DNA from: Euzebyaceae bacterium
Lineage (GTDB): Bacteria; Actinomycetota; Nitriliruptoria; Euzebyales; Egibacteraceae
Assembly (NCBI GenBank): GCA_013698135.1
Contig: JACCVM010000208.1
Coordinates: 1 to 22,413, forward strand
DNA length: 22,413 bases
Direction: 5' to 3'
How positions within the stretch are numbered: position 1 is the stretch's first letter; each line of letters opens with the position of its first letter. Below are positions 13,416 to 20,836 of the stretch, in pieces. Under the pieces are notes generated by a model that was not told the origin of the DNA, made no database searches, and saw nothing but the letters and a program-made list of their open reading frames with translations. The position numbers were made by a program, and so were the translations under genes.

Positions 13416-14431
13416 TGAGCGCCTTGACCAGGCCCGCCCCGGCGGCCGTCGTTCGTGGCATCGGCGCCTACGTGCCGCCGAAGGTCGTGACCAACGACGA
13501 CCTCGCCGAGTACCTGGACACCTCCGACGAGTGGGTGCGCAGCCGCACGGGCATCGTGCAGCGCCACGTCGCCGCGCCCGACGTGTCCACCGTCGACCTG
13601 TCGACCGAGGCCGCGGCGCGAGCCCTCAAGTCGGCCGGCGGGGGAGACGCCGACGCCGTCCTGGTCGCCACCACGACCCCGGACCGCCTGTGCCCGGCCA
13701 CGGCCCCTGAGGTCGCCTCGCGGTTGGGTCTGACCAACGTGGCCGCCTTCGACGTTGGGGCGGTCTGCACCGGCTTCATCTACGCGCTGGCCGCCGGTTC
13801 GGGGCTGATCGCCGCCGGCATCGCCGAGCGAGTCGTCGTCGTGGGCGCCGAAGCCATCCACCGCTTCCTCAACCCGGCCGACCGCTCCACGTCAGTCATC
13901 TTCGGCGACGGCGCTGGCGCGCTGGTGCTGGGAGCCGGCGAGGCCGACGAGCCGGGAGCACTGGGTCCGTTCGACCTCGGCAGCGACGGGGAGAACGCCG
14001 ATCTCATCGCGGTGAACGCCGGCGGGTCGCGCCTACCGGCCAGCCGATCGGACATCGAGCGGTCGCTGCACTTCCTACAGATGGATGGGCGCGAGGTGTA
14101 CCGCCACGCCATCCCGCGGATGGTCAGCTCCTGCCAGCGCGTGCTGGGGGCCGCCGGCTGGACCGTCGCCGACGTCGACCGGCTGGTGGGGCATCAAGCC
14201 AACGTGCGCATCCTGCACGGGGTCGCCGATCGGCTGGGCGTGCCGGCCAGCAAGAGCGTGGTCAACATCGAGCGCTACGGCAACACCGCGGCCGCCTCGG
14301 TGCCGCTGGCGCTGGCCGACCCCGCGCCGGTGGGCCTGCTGCCCGGTCACCGTGTGCTGCTGACCGCGTTCGGCGGCGGCCTGACATGGGGATCGACGGT
14401 CTTGACCTGGCCAACCCTTTCCGTTACCTGA
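13415..14431 (+). CDS. fabH: Beta-ketoacyl-ACP synthase III (FabH)
   Basis: The protein has 338 residues with the Cys-His-Asn triad of KAS III: Cys118 in DVGAVCTGFIYAL, His260 in GHQANVRIL and Asn290 in ERYGNTAAASVPLAL. The N-terminus has the usual GIGAYVPPKVVTNDDL and SDEWVRSRTGI motifs, and the C-terminus the FGGGLTWGSTVL turn. It condenses a short acyl-CoA primer with malonyl-ACP to start fatty-acid synthesis in the cytoplasm. The ATG at 13415 overlaps the preceding TGA as TGATG, so it is translationally coupled; a GTG just before it is an alternative. The C-terminal tail beyond VLTW is slightly longer than usual. Ketoacyl synthases for mycolate or branched primers have the same fold, so primer choice is open. 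Confidence 0.95.
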   Translation: MSALTRPAPAAVVRGIGAYVPPKVVTNDDLAEYLDTSDEWVRSRTGIVQRHVAAPDVSTVDLSTEAAARALKSAGGGDADAVLVATTTPDRLCPATAPEVASRLGLTNVAAFDVGAVCTGFIYALAAGSGLIAAGIAERVVVVGAEAIHRFLNPADRSTSVIFGDGAGALVLGAGEADEPGALGPFDLGSDGENADLIAVNAGGSRLPASRSDIERSLHFLQMDGREVYRHAIPRMVSSCQRVLGAAGWTVADVDRLVGHQANVRILHGVADRLGVPASKSVVNIERYGNTAAASVPLALADPAPVGLLPGHRVLLTAFGGGLTWGSTVLTWPTLSVT

Positions 14432-14466
14432 GCACGAGTAAGTAGCGTGCGCAACGTGATGTTGCG
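14432..14466 (+). promoter_or_regulatory. Two overlapping short inverted repeats between fabH and acpP
   Basis: GCACG (14432-14436) pairs with CGTGC (14446-14450), and CGCAAC (14450-14455) pairs with GTTGCG (14461-14466) across a 5-base loop. They lie in the only sizeable gap (75 bp) inside the fatty-acid operon, just before the ACP ribosome binding site. They could form an RNA processing or pausing structure, or a small operator. No U-tract follows, so a simple terminator is unlikely. Confidence 0.35.
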
Positions 14467-14494
14467 TGTGCAGCACCACGCGTTTTCTCTACGC

Positions 14495-14500
14495 AAGGAG
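14495..14500 (+). promoter_or_regulatory. Strong ribosome binding site of acpP (AAGGAG)
   Basis: AAGGAG with a 6-base spacer to the ATG at 14507. It decides the start against a longer in-frame reading from 14447, and it contrasts with the leaderless or coupled starts of many neighbours. Confidence 0.7.
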
Positions 14501-14506
14501 CCTGGA

Positions 14507-14755
14507 ATGAGTGCCGTGTACGACAAGGTCGCCGAACTGCTCAGCGACAAGTTCGGTGTGCCGTCCGAAGAGATCAGCCCCGAGGCCACCTTCGAAGACC
14601 TCGACCTGGACAGCTTGGACCTGGTGGAGTTCGCCCTGGCCGCCGAGGAGGAGATGGGCGTGCGGATCTCCGACGAGGAGGCCGAGCAGCTCAAGACCCT
14701 GCAGGACACCGTGACCTTGCTGGAGAGCAAGGGTGCCAAGGTAGGTGGCAGCTGA
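14507..14755 (+). CDS. acpP: Acyl carrier protein
   Basis: This 82-residue acidic protein has the carrier-protein signature DLDLDSLDLVEF, where Ser36 would receive 4'-phosphopantetheine. The four-helix pattern is complete and the length is normal (75-90). It carries growing acyl chains between FabH, FabF, the reductases and the dehydratase. The ATG at 14507 is preceded by AAGGAG with a 6-base spacer, the best ribosome binding site in the operon, which fits the high expression expected of ACP. A 75-bp gap with inverted repeats separates it from fabH, while fabF follows almost without a gap. A polyketide-type ACP is the alternative, but the neighbours are primary fatty-acid genes. Confidence 0.95.
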   Translation: MSAVYDKVAELLSDKFGVPSEEISPEATFEDLDLDSLDLVEFALAAEEEMGVRISDEEAEQLKTLQDTVTLLESKGAKVGGS

Positions 14756-14756
14756 C

Positions 14757-15992
14757 GTGACCGTGACCCGCAACCACGACCCGGTCGCGGTGACCGGGCT
14801 CGGGTTGGTGACGCCCGCGGGCATCGGCGTCGACGCGAGCTGGGCACAGATCCTGTCCGGCGAGTCCGCCGCGGCCAAAGACCCCAACCTCGAAGGGGTC
14901 AGCGTCGACATCTCCTGCCGCGTCCCCGGCTTCGATGCCACCGAGCTGCTGGGTCGCAAGCACGCCCGCCGTCTGGACCGCTTCGTGCAGCTGGCGATCG
15001 TGGCCGCCCGCGAGGCGCTGGCTGACGCGTCGCTGGACTCCCAGACCTGGGACGGCACCCGCGTCGGCGTGGTCATCGGCTGCGGCATGGGTGGCGCCGC
15101 CACCTGGGAGGAGCAGCACCGCCGCATGCTGGAGCACGGGCCCGACCGCGTCAGCGCGATGCTCATCCCGATGCTCGTGCCCAACATGGTCGCCGGCCAG
15201 CTGGCGATGGAGTTTGGGGCCAAGGGCCCCAACCTGGTGACGGCCACCGCCTGCGCGTCGGGCGCGACCGCCATCGGCGTCGCTCGTGACCTGCTGCGTG
15301 GCGGGGCCTGCGACATCGTGCTGACCGGCGGCACCGAGGCCGGTCTGACCCCCTTGTCGATCGCCGGGTTCGCGCAGATGGGTGCGCTGTCGCATCGTGT
15401 CGACGACCCGGCGTCCGCCTCCCGACCCTTCGACAGCGGCCGGGACGGCTTCGTCGCCGCCGAGGCCGCCGGCGTGCTCGTGATGGAGCGCCCTGAGGAT
15501 GCCGCGGCACGCGGCGCCCGCACGCGGGCGCACCTGGCCGGCTACGGCGCCAGTGCCGACGCCTTTCACGCCACCGCACCTGACCCCGAGGGGGCTGGCG
15601 CGGAGGCCGCCATCCGCGCGGCGCTCGCCGACGCCGACGTCGCGCCGTCGGAGGTGACCCATGTCAACGCACACGGAACGTCCACCCCGCTCAACGACGT
15701 GTCGGAGGCCCGCACCATCAAGCGGGTGCTCGGCGACCAGGCGGTCGTCACCTCCACCAAGGGCGTGACCGGCCACTCGCTGGGAGCCGCCGGGGCCATC
15801 GAGGCCGCCTTCAGCGTGCTGACCGTCGAACAGGGGCTCATCCCGCCGACGGCCAACCTCGAGAGTCAGGACCCCGAGATCGAGATCGACGTTGTGGCCA
15901 AGGCGCCCCGCGAGGCCAAGATCGAGGTGGCGATCTCCAACAGCTTCGGCTTCGGTGGCCAGAACGCCGTGCTGGTGGTGACCCCGGCGTGA
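14757..15992 (+). CDS. fabF: Beta-ketoacyl-ACP synthase II (FabF/KasA type)
   Basis: The protein has 411 residues with the Cys-His-His triad of elongating ketosynthases: Cys166 in TATACASGA, His306 in NAHGTSTPLND and His340 in KGVTGHSLGAAGA, with Lys335 just before it. The N-terminus VAVTGLGLVTPAGIG and the C-terminal SNSFGFGGQNAVL are standard. It elongates acyl-ACP with malonyl-ACP. A GTG at 14745 inside the acpP end is possible, but the GTG at 14757 has AGGTGG 8 bases before it and lies 1 bp after the acpP stop, so it is preferred. The stop overlaps the next start as GTGA. In mycobacteria the equivalent enzymes (KasA/KasB) extend mycolate precursors; here a general fatty-acid role is simpler. 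Confidence 0.94.
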   Translation: MTVTRNHDPVAVTGLGLVTPAGIGVDASWAQILSGESAAAKDPNLEGVSVDISCRVPGFDATELLGRKHARRLDRFVQLAIVAAREALADASLDSQTWDGTRVGVVIGCGMGGAATWEEQHRRMLEHGPDRVSAMLIPMLVPNMVAGQLAMEFGAKGPNLVTATACASGATAIGVARDLLRGGACDIVLTGGTEAGLTPLSIAGFAQMGALSHRVDDPASASRPFDSGRDGFVAAEAAGVLVMERPEDAAARGARTRAHLAGYGASADAFHATAPDPEGAGAEAAIRAALADADVAPSEVTHVNAHGTSTPLNDVSEARTIKRVLGDQAVVTSTKGVTGHSLGAAGAIEAAFSVLTVEQGLIPPTANLESQDPEIEIDVVAKAPREAKIEVAISNSFGFGGQNAVLVVTPA

Positions 15993-17446
15993 CGCAATCA
16001 CCGGCCGTCGACGGCATGCTCGACGTGCGTGCCGACCGGCTGGCCCGTGTCCATGCGTTGGCCGACGGGAGCACCTTCACCGAGCTTGGCAGCCAGGCCC
16101 GCCACCACGTTCACGCGTTCGACATGCAGCGCAAGCGCCCTCCCGGCGACGGCGTCGTCACCGGGACCGCGCGGGTGGACAACCGGCCGGTCGCCCTGTT
16201 CGCACAGGACCCCACGGCCCTGGGCGGGTCGCTGGGCGAGATCCACGCCGGCAAGATCGCGCGGATCCTCGACCACGCGGCGCGCGCTCGCACACCGGTG
16301 GTCGGACTGCTGGACTCGGGCGGGGCACGCATCCAGGAGGGCGTGGCCGCCCTTGACGGCTACGGGGAGATCTTCCGCCGTAACGTCGCGATGTCCGGGC
16401 GGGTACCGCAGATCTCGGTGGTGCTCGGCCCTTGCGCCGGCGGTGCCGTCTACAGCCCCGCGCTGACCGACATCGTCATCATGCAGCGCCACCGCGCGCA
16501 CATGTTCGTCACCGGTCCGCGGGTCGTCAAGGCCGTCACCTACGAGGACGTGTCGCTGGCCGACCTCGGCGGCGCTGATATCCACGCCACCACGTCGGGA
16601 GTCGCTCACTTCGTCGCCGACGACGACGAGGATGCCATGGACCTGACTCGCCGGGTGCTGTCCTACCTGCCGTCGTCATGTTGGCACAGCCCGCCGGCGG
16701 CGCCGCCCGCCGACGCGCTGCCGATGCCCGAGATCCCCGGCGACCACCGCCAGCCCTACGACGTGCGAGGGGTCATCCGCGGCATCGCCGACGCGGACAG
16801 CTTCACCGAGCTGCACGCCGCCTTCGCGCGCAACATCGTCGTGGGCTTCGCCCGGGTTGACGGCCAGTCCGTCGGCATCATCGCCAACCAGCCGCTGGTG
16901 CTCGCCGGCTGCCTGGACATCGCCGCCAGTGAGAAGGGGGCGCGGTTCGTGCGGATGTGCGACGCGTTCGGGTTGCCGCTGGTCACGCTGGTCGACGTCC
17001 CGGGCTTCCTGCCGGGCACCGGCCAGGAAGCCGGCGGGATCATCCGCAAGGGCGCCAAGTTGCTGTACGCCTACGCCGAGGCCAGCGTGCCGCGTGTGAC
17101 CGTGGTGCTGCGCAAGGCGTTCGGCGGCGCCTACATCGTCATGAACTCCAAGTCGCTGGGCGCCGACGCCGCCTTCAGCTGGCCTGGGGCGGAGCTGGCC
17201 GTGATGGGCGCCGAGGGTGCGGTCGACGTCATCTACCGCCGGGACATCACCGCCGACCCCGACCGCCGTGACGAGTTCATCGACCGCTATCGCGAAGAGG
17301 CGATGGCGCCGCATATCCCCGCCGAGCGGCTGTCCATCGACGAGGTCATCACGCCCGCCGAGACCCGCGGTGTGGTCGCCGCCACCCTGCGTTCCCTGGA
17401 AGGCGCGCTGCAGCTGGGGTTCCGCCACGACAACTTGCCCCAATAG
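15989..17446 (+). CDS. accD: Acyl-CoA carboxylase carboxyltransferase (beta) subunit
   Basis: The protein has 485 residues, slightly short of the 510-540 usual for actinobacterial AccD/PccB subunits. It has both crotonase-fold halves: the N-domain with ALGGSLGEIHAGKIARILDH, LDSGGARIQEGVAAL and GPCAGGAVYSPALTD, and the C-domain from about residue 255 with IIANQPLVLAGCLDIAASEK, LVDVPGFLPGTGQEAGGIIR and RKAFGGAYIVMNSKSLGAD. The family moves carboxyl from biotin to acetyl- or propionyl-CoA; the operon suggests acetyl-CoA and malonyl-CoA for fatty-acid synthesis. The alpha subunit (biotin carboxylase plus BCCP) is not in the window. The GTG start overlaps the fabF stop as GTGA. Substrate preference cannot be read safely. 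Confidence 0.92.
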   Translation: MTQSPAVDGMLDVRADRLARVHALADGSTFTELGSQARHHVHAFDMQRKRPPGDGVVTGTARVDNRPVALFAQDPTALGGSLGEIHAGKIARILDHAARARTPVVGLLDSGGARIQEGVAALDGYGEIFRRNVAMSGRVPQISVVLGPCAGGAVYSPALTDIVIMQRHRAHMFVTGPRVVKAVTYEDVSLADLGGADIHATTSGVAHFVADDDEDAMDLTRRVLSYLPSSCWHSPPAAPPADALPMPEIPGDHRQPYDVRGVIRGIADADSFTELHAAFARNIVVGFARVDGQSVGIIANQPLVLAGCLDIAASEKGARFVRMCDAFGLPLVTLVDVPGFLPGTGQEAGGIIRKGAKLLYAYAEASVPRVTVVLRKAFGGAYIVMNSKSLGADAAFSWPGAELAVMGAEGAVDVIYRRDITADPDRRDEFIDRYREEAMAPHIPAERLSIDEVITPAETRGVVAATLRSLEGALQLGFRHDNLPQ

Positions 17447-17454
17447 GAGTCGAT

Positions 17455-18234
17455 GTGCTGCTGGAGGGCAAGCGCCTGCTCGTCACCGGGGTGCTGACCG
17501 AGGCCTCGATCGCCTTCGCGGTCGCGCGGCTGGCGCAGGAGCAGGGCGCCGAGGTCGTACTCACCGGCTTCGGGCGCGGCCTGTCCATCACGCAGCGGGT
17601 GGCGCAGCGGTTGCCCAAGCCGGTCGACGTGCTGGAGCTGGATATCACCGACGCGGCTCAGATCGAGACGGTCGCGGCCACCCTCGACGAGCGCTGGGGG
17701 GCGCTGGACGGCGTGGTGCACGCCATCGGCTTCGCGCCGAGCTCGGCGATCGGAGGCGACTTTCTGGCCACCCCGTGGGAGGACGTCGCCACCGCCGTGC
17801 AAGTGTCGACCTATTCGTTGGCGTCGTTGGCCAAGGGCATGGCCGACCTGCTGCGCAAGGCCGGCGGCGGCGCCATCGTCGGCCTGGACTTCGACGCGAC
17901 CGTCGCCTGGCCGGCATACGACTGGATGGGCGTGGCCAAGGCTGGTCTGGAGTCGGCCTGCCGCTACGTCGCGCGCGACCTCGGCGAGCAGCAGACCCGG
18001 GTCAACCTCGTGGCTGCCGGGCCCCTGCGCACGATGGCAGCCAAGCAGATCGCTGGCTTCAGCGAGTTCGAGGACGTGTGGGCCAAGCGCGCCCCGCTTG
18101 GCTGGGACGTCACCAACACCGAGCCGGTCGCTCGCGTGGTCTGCGCGCTGCTGTCTGACTGGATGCCCGCTGTGACCGGCGAGATCGTTCACGCCGACGG
18201 CGGCGCCCACGCCATGGGCGGCAACGTCCGCTAG
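17455..18234 (+). CDS. fabI: NADH-dependent enoyl-ACP reductase, InhA/FabI type
   Basis: This 259-residue short-chain reductase closely follows mycobacterial InhA: LLEGKRLLVTGVLTEASIAF for cofactor binding, GVVHAIGFAP, then LDFDATVAWPAYDWMGVAKA with Tyr155 and Lys162 (InhA Tyr158/Lys165) and Phe146 (InhA Phe149). NLVAAGPLRT and a C-terminal CALLSDWMPAVTGEIVHADG follow. It catalyses the last reduction of each elongation cycle. The GTG at 17455 has AGGAG 5 bases upstream, overlapping the accD stop, which fixes the start. It closes the operon and converges with the Ser/Thr kinase gene 10 bp away. The InhA resemblance makes triclosan- or isoniazid-adduct-type binding plausible, but that is inference. 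Confidence 0.95.
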   Translation: MLLEGKRLLVTGVLTEASIAFAVARLAQEQGAEVVLTGFGRGLSITQRVAQRLPKPVDVLELDITDAAQIETVAATLDERWGALDGVVHAIGFAPSSAIGGDFLATPWEDVATAVQVSTYSLASLAKGMADLLRKAGGGAIVGLDFDATVAWPAYDWMGVAKAGLESACRYVARDLGEQQTRVNLVAAGPLRTMAAKQIAGFSEFEDVWAKRAPLGWDVTNTEPVARVVCALLSDWMPAVTGEIVHADGGAHAMGGNVR

Positions 18235-18244
18235 CTGCCCGGCG

Positions 18245-19870
18245 TCAGCCGCTGACGGTGGTGCGGGCGGGGTCGAAGGACTTGACGAACCGCACGAACC
18301 TGCCGCGGTTGACCTCCCAGTCCTCCTCACGGGACTGGAGGGTCACCACGTACCGGTACGACCCGACGTCGGTGGCCAGGGTGTAGGCGTGCAGCTCGAG
18401 GCCGTCCTCGAACAGCGTGTACTCCCACAACGCGGCGTCGTCGGGGCCGTACTCGAACGCGCTGATGCCCAACTCCTCGTAGCCGTCCGCGTCGCCTTGC
18501 AGGATCCCGGAACGCTGCTGCAGCTCCGAGGCCGGACCGCCGCCGGGGACGTCGCGCCACTCCACGCGCAGGATCGCGCCGGTCTGGGGGTCACGAAAGA
18601 CCAGGGCCGCGTCGCCGGCGGGTGCTACGTCCCAGGCGGCCGGGTGGGCGATCGTCGAGCCGGTGTCGCCCAGGTCCTCGGATATCCAGCTGGCGGGGAC
18701 GACTCCGCGCTGGATCCCGTTGCGCGGCGCCGGTGGCGACGGTACGGCCCGATCTTCGGTCGGTTCCGGAGCCCGTGTCGGCGAGTCCGGCGAGGCAGCC
18801 GCTGCCTCGGTCCCCGGCCGGGCCCGTGCCGCCGCCTCCGGCGTTGCGGCGTCCTGGGGACCGTCGCGCAGGGCCGCGAGCATGCCGACCGCTGCCAGCG
18901 ACAAGATCGCGAGGAGCCCGAGCACCACGACTGATGTCCGCCGCCCGAGGCCGGCCCGGCGGACAGGTTCGGTCGAGGACGTCACCGGCGTTGGGGGTCG
19001 CTGGTGCTCGGCGGCGGCGTCCGCCCGTGAACGTGCTGCCTCATGAGCGGTCACCTCGCGCAACCGGCGGCGCAGCGCGTCAGAGTCGAGACGCTGCGAC
19101 GGGTCCTTGACCAGCAGCCCGTCGAGGACCCGCGCCAGCGCTCCGGACCGCTCTGCCGGTCGCGGTGCTTCGTTCAGCACGGCGTTGAGGGTGGTCAGCG
19201 GCTGCCCGCGATCGAACGGTGCTGTTCCCTCCACGGCGAAGTACAGGGTGGCACCAAGCCCCCACAGATCCACGGCGGGTCCGCTCGGCACCCCCTGTGC
19301 CTGCTCGGGCGCCATGTACGACGGCGTGCCCATGATCAGTCCCGTGCTGGTGATCGATCCGTCGCCGGCGACCGACGCGATGCCGAAGTCGGCCAGCTTG
19401 GCGGGGCCGACCTCGGGCACCATCACGTTGCCGGGCTTGACGTCGCGATGGACGATGCCGGCGCCATGGGCCATGTCCAGCGCTGCCAGCAGCTCCACGC
19501 CGATCGCGGCCGCCCGAGCGGGTGACAACGGTCCGGTCGTGCGCACCACCTCCTCGAGCGTCGGGGCCGACACCAGCTCCATGACCAGGTAGGCCGTCGC
19601 CGTCCCGGCGTCGGCGAGCACGTCGAAGACCGTGGTGACCGAGGGGTGGCTGAGCTGCGCGGCAGCGCGCGCCTCTCGCACAACCCGGGCTCGCATCGCT
19701 TCCTGCTCCGCCGCGGGAACGGACGGGGGGAAGCTGACCTCCTTGAGCGCCACATCGCGGCCCAGCCGCTCGTCGCGAGCACGCCACACGACACCGACGC
19801 CCCCGCGGCCCAATGTCTCGGCGATGCGGTAGCGGTCGGCGATCAGCACGCCGGGAGCGGCCACGACCAT
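18245..19870 (-). CDS. Transmembrane Ser/Thr protein kinase (PknB-like catalytic domain, novel-looking outer domain)
   Basis: The protein has 541 residues. Residues 14-270 are a Hanks-type kinase: G-loop LGRGGVGVVW at 20-29, Lys43 in VALKEV, HRDVKPGN at 141-148, DFG at 161-163 and MAPEQ at 186-190. A basic juxtamembrane stretch precedes one membrane helix (about 313-334). An alanine/proline/acidic linker (335-385) leads to an extracellular domain (about 390-541) with FRDPQTGAILRVEW, DDAALWEYTLFEDGLELHAY and REEDWE. There are no PASTA repeats. The ATG at 19870 has TACCGT 7 bases upstream, so the long upstream extension of this frame is rejected. The outer domain resembles the end of the gene at the right edge. 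It may sense an envelope signal; mycobacterial kinases phosphorylate FabH, KasA and InhA, but a link to the convergent operon is speculative. Confidence 0.9.
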   Translation of the reverse strand: MVVAAPGVLIADRYRIAETLGRGGVGVVWRARDERLGRDVALKEVSFPPSVPAAEQEAMRARVVREARAAAQLSHPSVTTVFDVLADAGTATAYLVMELVSAPTLEEVVRTTGPLSPARAAAIGVELLAALDMAHGAGIVHRDVKPGNVMVPEVGPAKLADFGIASVAGDGSITSTGLIMGTPSYMAPEQAQGVPSGPAVDLWGLGATLYFAVEGTAPFDRGQPLTTLNAVLNEAPRPAERSGALARVLDGLLVKDPSQRLDSDALRRRLREVTAHEAARSRADAAAEHQRPPTPVTSSTEPVRRAGLGRRTSVVVLGLLAILSLAAVGMLAALRDGPQDAATPEAAARARPGTEAAAASPDSPTRAPEPTEDRAVPSPPAPRNGIQRGVVPASWISEDLGDTGSTIAHPAAWDVAPAGDAALVFRDPQTGAILRVEWRDVPGGGPASELQQRSGILQGDADGYEELGISAFEYGPDDAALWEYTLFEDGLELHAYTLATDVGSYRYVVTLQSREEDWEVNRGRFVRFVKSFDPARTTVSG

Positions 19871-19877
19871 GACCGCT

Positions 19878-19883
19878 ACGGTA
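19878..19883 (-). promoter_or_regulatory. -10 box (TACCGT) for leaderless Ser/Thr kinase gene
   Basis: On the minus strand TACCGT is followed by 7 bases and the ATG at 19870. The same hexamer serves the DUF4173-type gene. It supports the short start of the kinase and predicts a leaderless mRNA. Confidence 0.5.
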
Positions 19884-19927
19884 TCCGGGCACCAGGAGCC
19901 CGACCCCAGGACCGCAACGGGAAGGTG

Positions 19928-20611
19928 ATGGTGGTTCGCCAGCCGGACTCGGCCAGCCGCTTCCCCGACCCGCGCCAGGCGCCCGCCGACGGGCCGTTGG
20001 CCTGGGGCAACGACCTGCGAGTCGCCACACTGCTGGACGCCTACCATCACGGGATCTTCCCCTGGCCCGTGGCCGACGGCACCGTCTACTGGTGGTCGCC
20101 CGACCCCCGCGCCATCCTCCCGCTGGACGGCCTGCACGTGTCGCGCAGCCTGCGGCGCACCCTGCGCACCCAGCAGTGGCGCTGCACCGTCGACACCGCC
20201 TTCACCGACGTGGTGCGAGCCTGCGCCCAGGAGCGGGACACGGGCACCTGGATCGTGCCGGCGCTGGCCGAGGCGTACCTCCGCCTCCACGCCGCCGGCG
20301 CGGCGCACAGCGTGGAGGTCTGGGCGGAACAGGAGCTGATCGGCGGCGTGTTCGGCGTCACGGTCGGGGCGATGTTCGCCGGCGAGTCGATGTTCCACCG
20401 CCGCAGCGACGCCTCCAAGGCGGCGCTGGTCTGTCTCGTCGGCCACTTGCGGAACTGCGGTTTCACGCTGCTCGACGTGCAGCTGCCGACCCCGCACCTC
20501 GCCTTGTTGGGCGCGGTGGAAGTGCCGCGCTCGGACTTCCTGCGAGGGCTGCGCCACGCCGTCGCCCTGCCCGCAACCTTTACCTCCGGCGACAGGAGGA
20601 GCGCCCCCTGA
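19928..20611 (+). CDS. aat: Leucyl/phenylalanyl-tRNA--protein transferase
   Basis: The protein has 227 residues with the conserved Aat core: LLDAYHHGIFPWP near residue 35, WWSPDPRAILPLDGLHVSRS at 55-74, TWIVPALAEAYLRLH, HSVEVWAEQELIGGVFGVTV and GAMFAGESMFHRRSDASKAA, and a final LLDVQLPTPHLALLGA. It adds Leu or Phe from aminoacyl-tRNA to proteins with basic N-termini, marking them for ClpS/ClpAP (N-degron pathway) in the cytoplasm. The usual GGDL before the GIFPW motif is GNDL here. The ATG at 19928 follows GGAAGG closely; an ORF extension further upstream is antisense to the kinase. The stop overlaps the CTG start of the next small gene. Confidence 0.93.
   Translation: MVVRQPDSASRFPDPRQAPADGPLAWGNDLRVATLLDAYHHGIFPWPVADGTVYWWSPDPRAILPLDGLHVSRSLRRTLRTQQWRCTVDTAFTDVVRACAQERDTGTWIVPALAEAYLRLHAAGAAHSVEVWAEQELIGGVFGVTVGAMFAGESMFHRRSDASKAALVCLVGHLRNCGFTLLDVQLPTPHLALLGAVEVPRSDFLRGLRHAVALPATFTSGDRRSAP
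20594..20600 (+). promoter_or_regulatory. Strong Shine-Dalgarno (AGGAGGA) for the CTG-started small gene
   Basis: AGGAGGA near the end of aat has no ATG, GTG or TTG in register downstream, but CTG at 20608 begins 7 bases after it. This near-consensus site is what points to the unusual start. Confidence 0.55.
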
Positions 20612-20787
20612 GGCAGCTACTGACGGTCAATGCTATCGTCTTCGGCCCGGCCGGAATCATCCTGGGCCTGGTCGGGCGCAGCAAAGGGGACCGGCACGGC
20701 GGCATCGCGGCGATCTTGGCCACCGTGGGGATGATCCTCGGATTCATCCTCGGGGCCGCGGTGATGACCGCGCTGCGCGGCTCGTAG
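20608..20787 (+). CDS. Small two-helix membrane protein, apparent CTG start
   Basis: The 59-residue product has two hydrophobic helices (IVFGPAGIILGLVG and IAAILATVGMILGFILGAAV) joined by the polar turn GRSKGDRHGG. This is the layout of small DUF4190-like proteins, of unknown function. The frame has no ATG, GTG or TTG between the end of aat and the first helix. CTG at 20608 overlaps the aat stop as CTGA and follows a strong AGGAGGA by 7 bases, so it is the best start. If CTG is not used, the frame could be a pseudogene or the end of a frameshifted longer protein. It is probably translationally coupled to aat. Confidence 0.55.
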   Translation: MRQLLTVNAIVFGPAGIILGLVGRSKGDRHGGIAAILATVGMILGFILGAAVMTALRGS

Positions 20788-20805
20788 ATCTCGGGCGGTC
20801 CAACG

Positions 20806-20821
20806 CGCCGCGTCACCGGCG
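20806..20821. terminator. Possible weak bidirectional hairpin between convergent genes
   Basis: CGCCG, a 6-base loop and CGGCG form a five-pair GC stem in the 49-bp gap between the small membrane-protein gene and the convergent permease gene. There is no U-tract on either strand, so termination is only a possibility. Confidence 0.2.
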
Positions 20822-20836
20822 GCGGGGGAGTGGCGC

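Noticed and set aside
19871..20557. Upstream extension of the kinase frame to 770 residues
   Set aside because: The extra 229 residues are antisense to aat and lack domain character; the ATG at 19870 has a -10 box at leaderless distance.
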